NCBI GenBank assembly: GCA_040081265.1
Contig: JBEBGV010000013.1
Location: 1 to 64,000 of the forward strand
Length of the DNA stretch: 64,000 nucleotides
DNA from: JBEBGV01 sp040081265
GTDB taxonomy: Bacteria; Acidobacteriota; Vicinamibacteria; Vicinamibacterales; UBA2999
Direction: 5' to 3'
The notes beneath the pieces are model-generated. The model had not been told where the DNA came from. It saw only the letters and a list, made by a program, of their open reading frames with translations, and ran no database searches. The number at the start of each line of letters is the position of its first letter. Position 1 is the stretch's first letter. Positions 61,542 through 64,000 of this stretch are shown here, in pieces. The position numbers and the translations under genes were made by a program.

Positions 61542-62210
61542 CTACGTGATCTCCGCAAACCGCCGCACGACGGCCTGCACCTCGTCAGCATCGTCTGCCA
61601 TCCACTCGTGCGGTCCAGGCGCCGCCAGGTCGCGGCCGAACCCGTAGGTCACGGCACAGCACGACGCACCCGCTCCTCGCGCCGTCTGTCGATCAACCGG
61701 TGAATCGCCAACCAGCATCGTCGCGGCCGGGCTCGCACCCGCCATCTGCATCAGGGCGAGCAGTCCTGCCGGGTCAGGCTTGCGTGGATGCGGACCGTCG
61801 CCGCCGATCACGTGACCGATGAGGTCGCGCACACCAAGGCCGACGAGAATCCGCTCGCTCGGCACGGCGGGCTTGTTGGTCAGCACCGCAACGGTGGCGC
61901 ACGATTGCGCGGCCACGAGCAGATCGCGAATGCCCGGGTAGAGCACCGTGTGATTGAGCAGCCGCGAATCGTAGATGGTCAGGAAGCGCTGAAGCAGACC
62001 CGGTGCATCGGGCAACCCTGCTGCGGCCAGTGCACGGCCAACCAGCACTCCCGCACCCTCACCGACCATGGCGACGATGGCCTCGGTCGGTAGCGGCAGC
62101 CCGCCCCGCTCGACGATGAGCTCGTTGGCGGAATCGGCGAGGTCCTGACGCGAATCGACCAGCGTGCCGTCGAGGTCGAAGGCGATCAGTCTTCGGTGTA
62201 GGTGGCCCAC
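61542..62210 (-). CDS. gph: Phosphoglycolate phosphatase-like HAD hydrolase
   Basis: 222 aa from a GTG at 62210, chosen because the HAD nucleophile motif IAFDLDGTLVDSRQDL follows within ten residues; the upstream frame is Arg-rich noise. Other motifs: TVAVLTNKPA (motif II), KPDPAGLLALM (motif III) and MLVGDSPVDRQTARGAG (motif IV). It dephosphorylates 2-phosphoglycolate or a similar small phosphate. It overlaps the end of queD by 25 bases. Confidence 0.87.
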   Translation of the reverse strand: MGHLHRRLIAFDLDGTLVDSRQDLADSANELIVERGGLPLPTEAIVAMVGEGAGVLVGRALAAAGLPDAPGLLQRFLTIYDSRLLNHTVLYPGIRDLLVAAQSCATVAVLTNKPAVPSERILVGLGVRDLIGHVIGGDGPHPRKPDPAGLLALMQMAGASPAATMLVGDSPVDRQTARGAGASCCAVTYGFGRDLAAPGPHEWMADDADEVQAVVRRFAEIT

Positions 62211-62590
62211 GAGGTCGGCGTCTCCCAGACGGTGACGCGCGCGACCGGCAGCTTCTGCTCGCGTGTGATATCGAAGATGAGGCGGGCTATGCGCTCGACG
62301 GTCGGATTGCTTTCCAGCAGGTAGACCGGCTCGCCAAGACTTCGGAGTGCTTCGACGAGTACGTCGTCGCGGCGCAGGATCATCTTGTGATCCAGTTCGC
62401 GATCGATCCATGTCTTGACCAGATCCTTGATGTCGTTGAAGTCGACAACCATGTTGCGGGCGTCAAGTGCGCTCGTGCGAATCTCGATTTCGGCGACGGC
62501 GTTGTGGCCGTGCGGATGCCGACAGACGCCGTCGTAGTCGAGCAGGCGGTGCCCGTAACAGAAGTCGATCCGCTTGGTCACGGAATACAT
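62186..62590 (-). CDS. queD: 6-carboxy-5,6,7,8-tetrahydropterin synthase QueD
   Basis: 134 aa. Zinc histidines in FCYGHRLLD and HPHGHN, the catalytic Cys in VCRHPHGH, and the VVDFNDIK segment mark the PTPS/QueD family. It makes the second intermediate of queuosine/7-deazaguanine synthesis. queC-like lies divergently only 27 bases away; queE and queF are not in the window. Confidence 0.92.
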   Translation of the reverse strand: MYSVTKRIDFCYGHRLLDYDGVCRHPHGHNAVAEIEIRTSALDARNMVVDFNDIKDLVKTWIDRELDHKMILRRDDVLVEALRSLGEPVYLLESNPTVERIARLIFDITREQKLPVARVTVWETPTSWATYTED

Positions 62591-62617
62591 ATCTACTGGT
62601 AATGTTATGCCACCCGC

Positions 62618-63292
62618 GTGGCCTCCCCCCCTCAGACAGCGGTACTGCTCTCGGCCGGGCTCGACAGCGCGGTCCTGGCGGCAAGCGAAGCGCGCACCTC
62701 ACGTGTTCAGCCCGTCTACATCCGCACCGGTCTCGCGTGGGAAGACCAGGAACGTGCCGCACTCGCGCGGCTGCTCGAGAGCCCGCCCTACAGGGACATG
62801 CCGAACGTCGCCGAGCTGACCTTCACGGTGAGTGACCTCTACTCCCCGACCCACTGGGCGATTCGCGGTGAAGCACCGGGGTTCGACACGCCCGACGAAG
62901 ACGTCTACCTCACCGGCCGGAACATCGTCCTGTTGAGCAAGGCAGCCATCTACTGCGCCCAGCACGACATCCATCGGATCGTCATCGGGCCGCTGTCGGG
63001 GAATCCGTTTCCGGACGCAACACCCGCGTTCTTTTCAGCCATGGCGAATGCCATGTCCGTCGGCCTGTCGCATGAGGTCGCAATCGACACGCCGTTACTC
63101 GACAAGGACAAGCACGAGGTCATCACGCTTGGAATCACGCTTGGTGTGCCGCTCGAGCTGACACTGTCGTGCATGCAACCGAGAGACGTCCAGCACTGCG
63201 GGCGATGCAGCAAGTGCCGCGAGCGCCGCGACGCGTTCACTCGCGCCGGTGTGGCCGACCCTACCAGTTACATCGAGCGACCAGCCCGCTGA
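62618..63292 (+). CDS. QueC-like 7-cyano-7-deazaguanine synthase (ExsB family), divergent member
   Basis: 224 aa from a GTG start. The ATP-pyrophosphatase loop reads LLSAGLDSAV, with Ala in place of the second Gly of SGGxDS. GRNIVLLSKAAIYCA replaces the usual PARN motif. The zinc cysteines are present in SCMQPRDVQHCGRCSKCRERR. Neighbouring queD supports a 7-deazaguanine role, but the differences suggest a side branch of the family. Confidence 0.8.
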   Translation: MASPPQTAVLLSAGLDSAVLAASEARTSRVQPVYIRTGLAWEDQERAALARLLESPPYRDMPNVAELTFTVSDLYSPTHWAIRGEAPGFDTPDEDVYLTGRNIVLLSKAAIYCAQHDIHRIVIGPLSGNPFPDATPAFFSAMANAMSVGLSHEVAIDTPLLDKDKHEVITLGITLGVPLELTLSCMQPRDVQHCGRCSKCRERRDAFTRAGVADPTSYIERPAR

Positions 63293-64000
63293 TCAGCGCG
63301 TCGCCGCCCGCGCTGCCGCGAGATTCTGCTGGGCTTCGAGGAAATCCGGCGCGAGGGCCACGGCTCGGGTGAAGTGCTCAATCGCCTGGCGGAGGTCGCC
63401 GAGCGACGCCAGCGCGACGCCGAAGTCATTGTGAGCCCCCGGATCGTCCGGCATCAGCTCAGTAGCAACCTTCAACAGCGGCAGGGCTTCAGCGTAGCGC
63501 CGCGCTTCGATCAACGGAGCAGCCTGGTCGAGGCGTATCTGACCGAGATTGGCCCGGGCGTTGGCCGACCGCGGGTCACGGGTGAGCGCGGCTTCGAATT
63601 CGATGATGGCTTCTTCCGCACGTCCTTCCCGGAGCGCCGCCACGCCGAGGACGTTGTGCACTTCGGCGGAGTCAGGGAGCACTGAACCCAGGTAGGCGCT
63701 GCCGAGAACGCGACGGGCACCAAATGACGGTCCCACCGCATTGGCAATATCGGTGACCGGCGTGACGTACGCCTGCTGGAGAAGGGCAAGATTCAAGTCG
63801 AGCCCGGCAACGAGCGGGGCGATTTCACCGTTCTGATAACACTTCGGACACCATGCCGGCAGCGCCGTCAGTTCAAACAGGCTCGCCGGAACTCCAAGCA
63901 GGGCGGTGGTGAGCATCGACCGCACGCCGTACTCCTGGATAGGTCGATCGTCGGTCGTCGGGAATGAGGTCTGGGTCGCGCGCGCAAGCGTATCGGACGA
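63293..64000 (-). CDS. Spermidine-synthase-like/TPR protein, C-terminal part
   Basis: The frame stays open to the right edge, so the N-terminus is outside the window; an internal GTG at 63925 is not a convincing start. The first visible residues, PTTDDRPIQEYGVRS, resemble the end of the spermidine-synthase-like domain in fused membrane/synthase proteins. Then comes a short region with WCPKC, followed by about three TPR repeats (AEVHNVLGVAALREGRAEEAIIEFEAAL and two more). The assignment of the missing part is tentative. Confidence 0.6.
   Translation of the reverse strand, partial: SSDTLARATQTSFPTTDDRPIQEYGVRSMLTTALLGVPASLFELTALPAWCPKCYQNGEIAPLVAGLDLNLALLQQAYVTPVTDIANAVGPSFGARRVLGSAYLGSVLPDSAEVHNVLGVAALREGRAEEAIIEFEAALTRDPRSANARANLGQIRLDQAAPLIEARRYAEALPLLKVATELMPDDPGAHNDFGVALASLGDLRQAIEHFTRAVALAPDFLEAQQNLAAARAATR

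Overview
The window looks like a chromosomal segment of an Acidobacteriota bacterium, possibly Vicinamibacteria-like. The DNA is GC-rich and very gene-dense. It has a VWFA-related protein of the type common in Acidobacteria next to an Oar-like TonB-dependent receptor with a carboxypeptidase-regulatory domain. It also has the futalosine menaquinone route and a multi-subunit 2-oxoacid:ferredoxin oxidoreductase. There is no plasmid or phage backbone and no CRISPR array; the only transposase is a single REP-associated (RAYT-type) tyrosine transposase. About 63 protein genes and one tRNA are supported, and no stretch over about 300 bases lacks a gene.

Layout. 1-8.3 kb: the end of a secreted carboxypeptidase-regulatory-like protein, a metallo-beta-lactamase-fold protein, an orphan OmpR-type regulator, a stress protein, and a translationally coupled TonB receptor/VWFA pair. 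8.4-16.8 kb: an envelope locus resembling E. coli yfaT-yfaS-yfaQ. It holds an NlpC/P60-like DUF1175 protein, a thioester-bearing alpha-2-macroglobulin, a membrane protein, and, convergently, a large fusion of a penicillin-binding transpeptidase-like domain, SpoIID/LytB and an HExxH peptidase. 16.9-22.4 kb: a VOC protein, a VanZ-like protein, a RAYT transposase flanked by inverted arrays of an 11-bp repeat, a membrane-anchored degenerate sigma-54-type AAA+/PEGA protein, an SH3 protein and tRNA-Arg(ACG). 22.4-31.8 kb: molybdopterin genes, a ferredoxin-like protein, an O-antigen-ligase-like/lytic transglycosylase pair, an HtrA protease, a truncated DUF2156 gene, a DUF4159 protein and a lipoprotein paralogous to the first gene.

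31.8-41.6 kb: a KorABC-like oxidoreductase operon, an ABC-2 exporter, superoxide dismutase, NadA and MqnE. 41.6-45.8 kb: a BtuDCF-like vitamin B12/metal-chelate importer lying between mqnE and mqnD-mqnB. 45.8-52.1 kb: a complete ISC operon (iscR-iscS-iscU-iscA-hscB-hscA-fdx-iscX) with a recognisable promoter overlapped by an IscR type-1-like operator. 52.1-54.9 kb: a CysM/Mec/CysO/MoeZ-type operon for cysteine synthesis from a protein thiocarboxylate. The carrier's diglycine is masked by two extra residues. 55-64 kb: an M16 peptidase, a DNA glycosylase, a second stress protein, a divergent mntH/mntR pair, phosphoglycolate phosphatase, queD and queC-like genes, and the end of a TPR protein.

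Three families of short intergenic repeats run through the window: an 11-bp odd palindrome GGGTCAGACC(A/G) in four arrays, a heptamer GGCAGTA in three arrays, and a GC-rich hairpin family closed by CCTAC in at least eight places. One 11-bp array lies inside the alpha-2-macroglobulin reading frame. These repeats, the three-domain PBP/SpoIID/HExxH protein, the pseudo-AAA+/PEGA protein and the masked CysO are the items most worth a second look.
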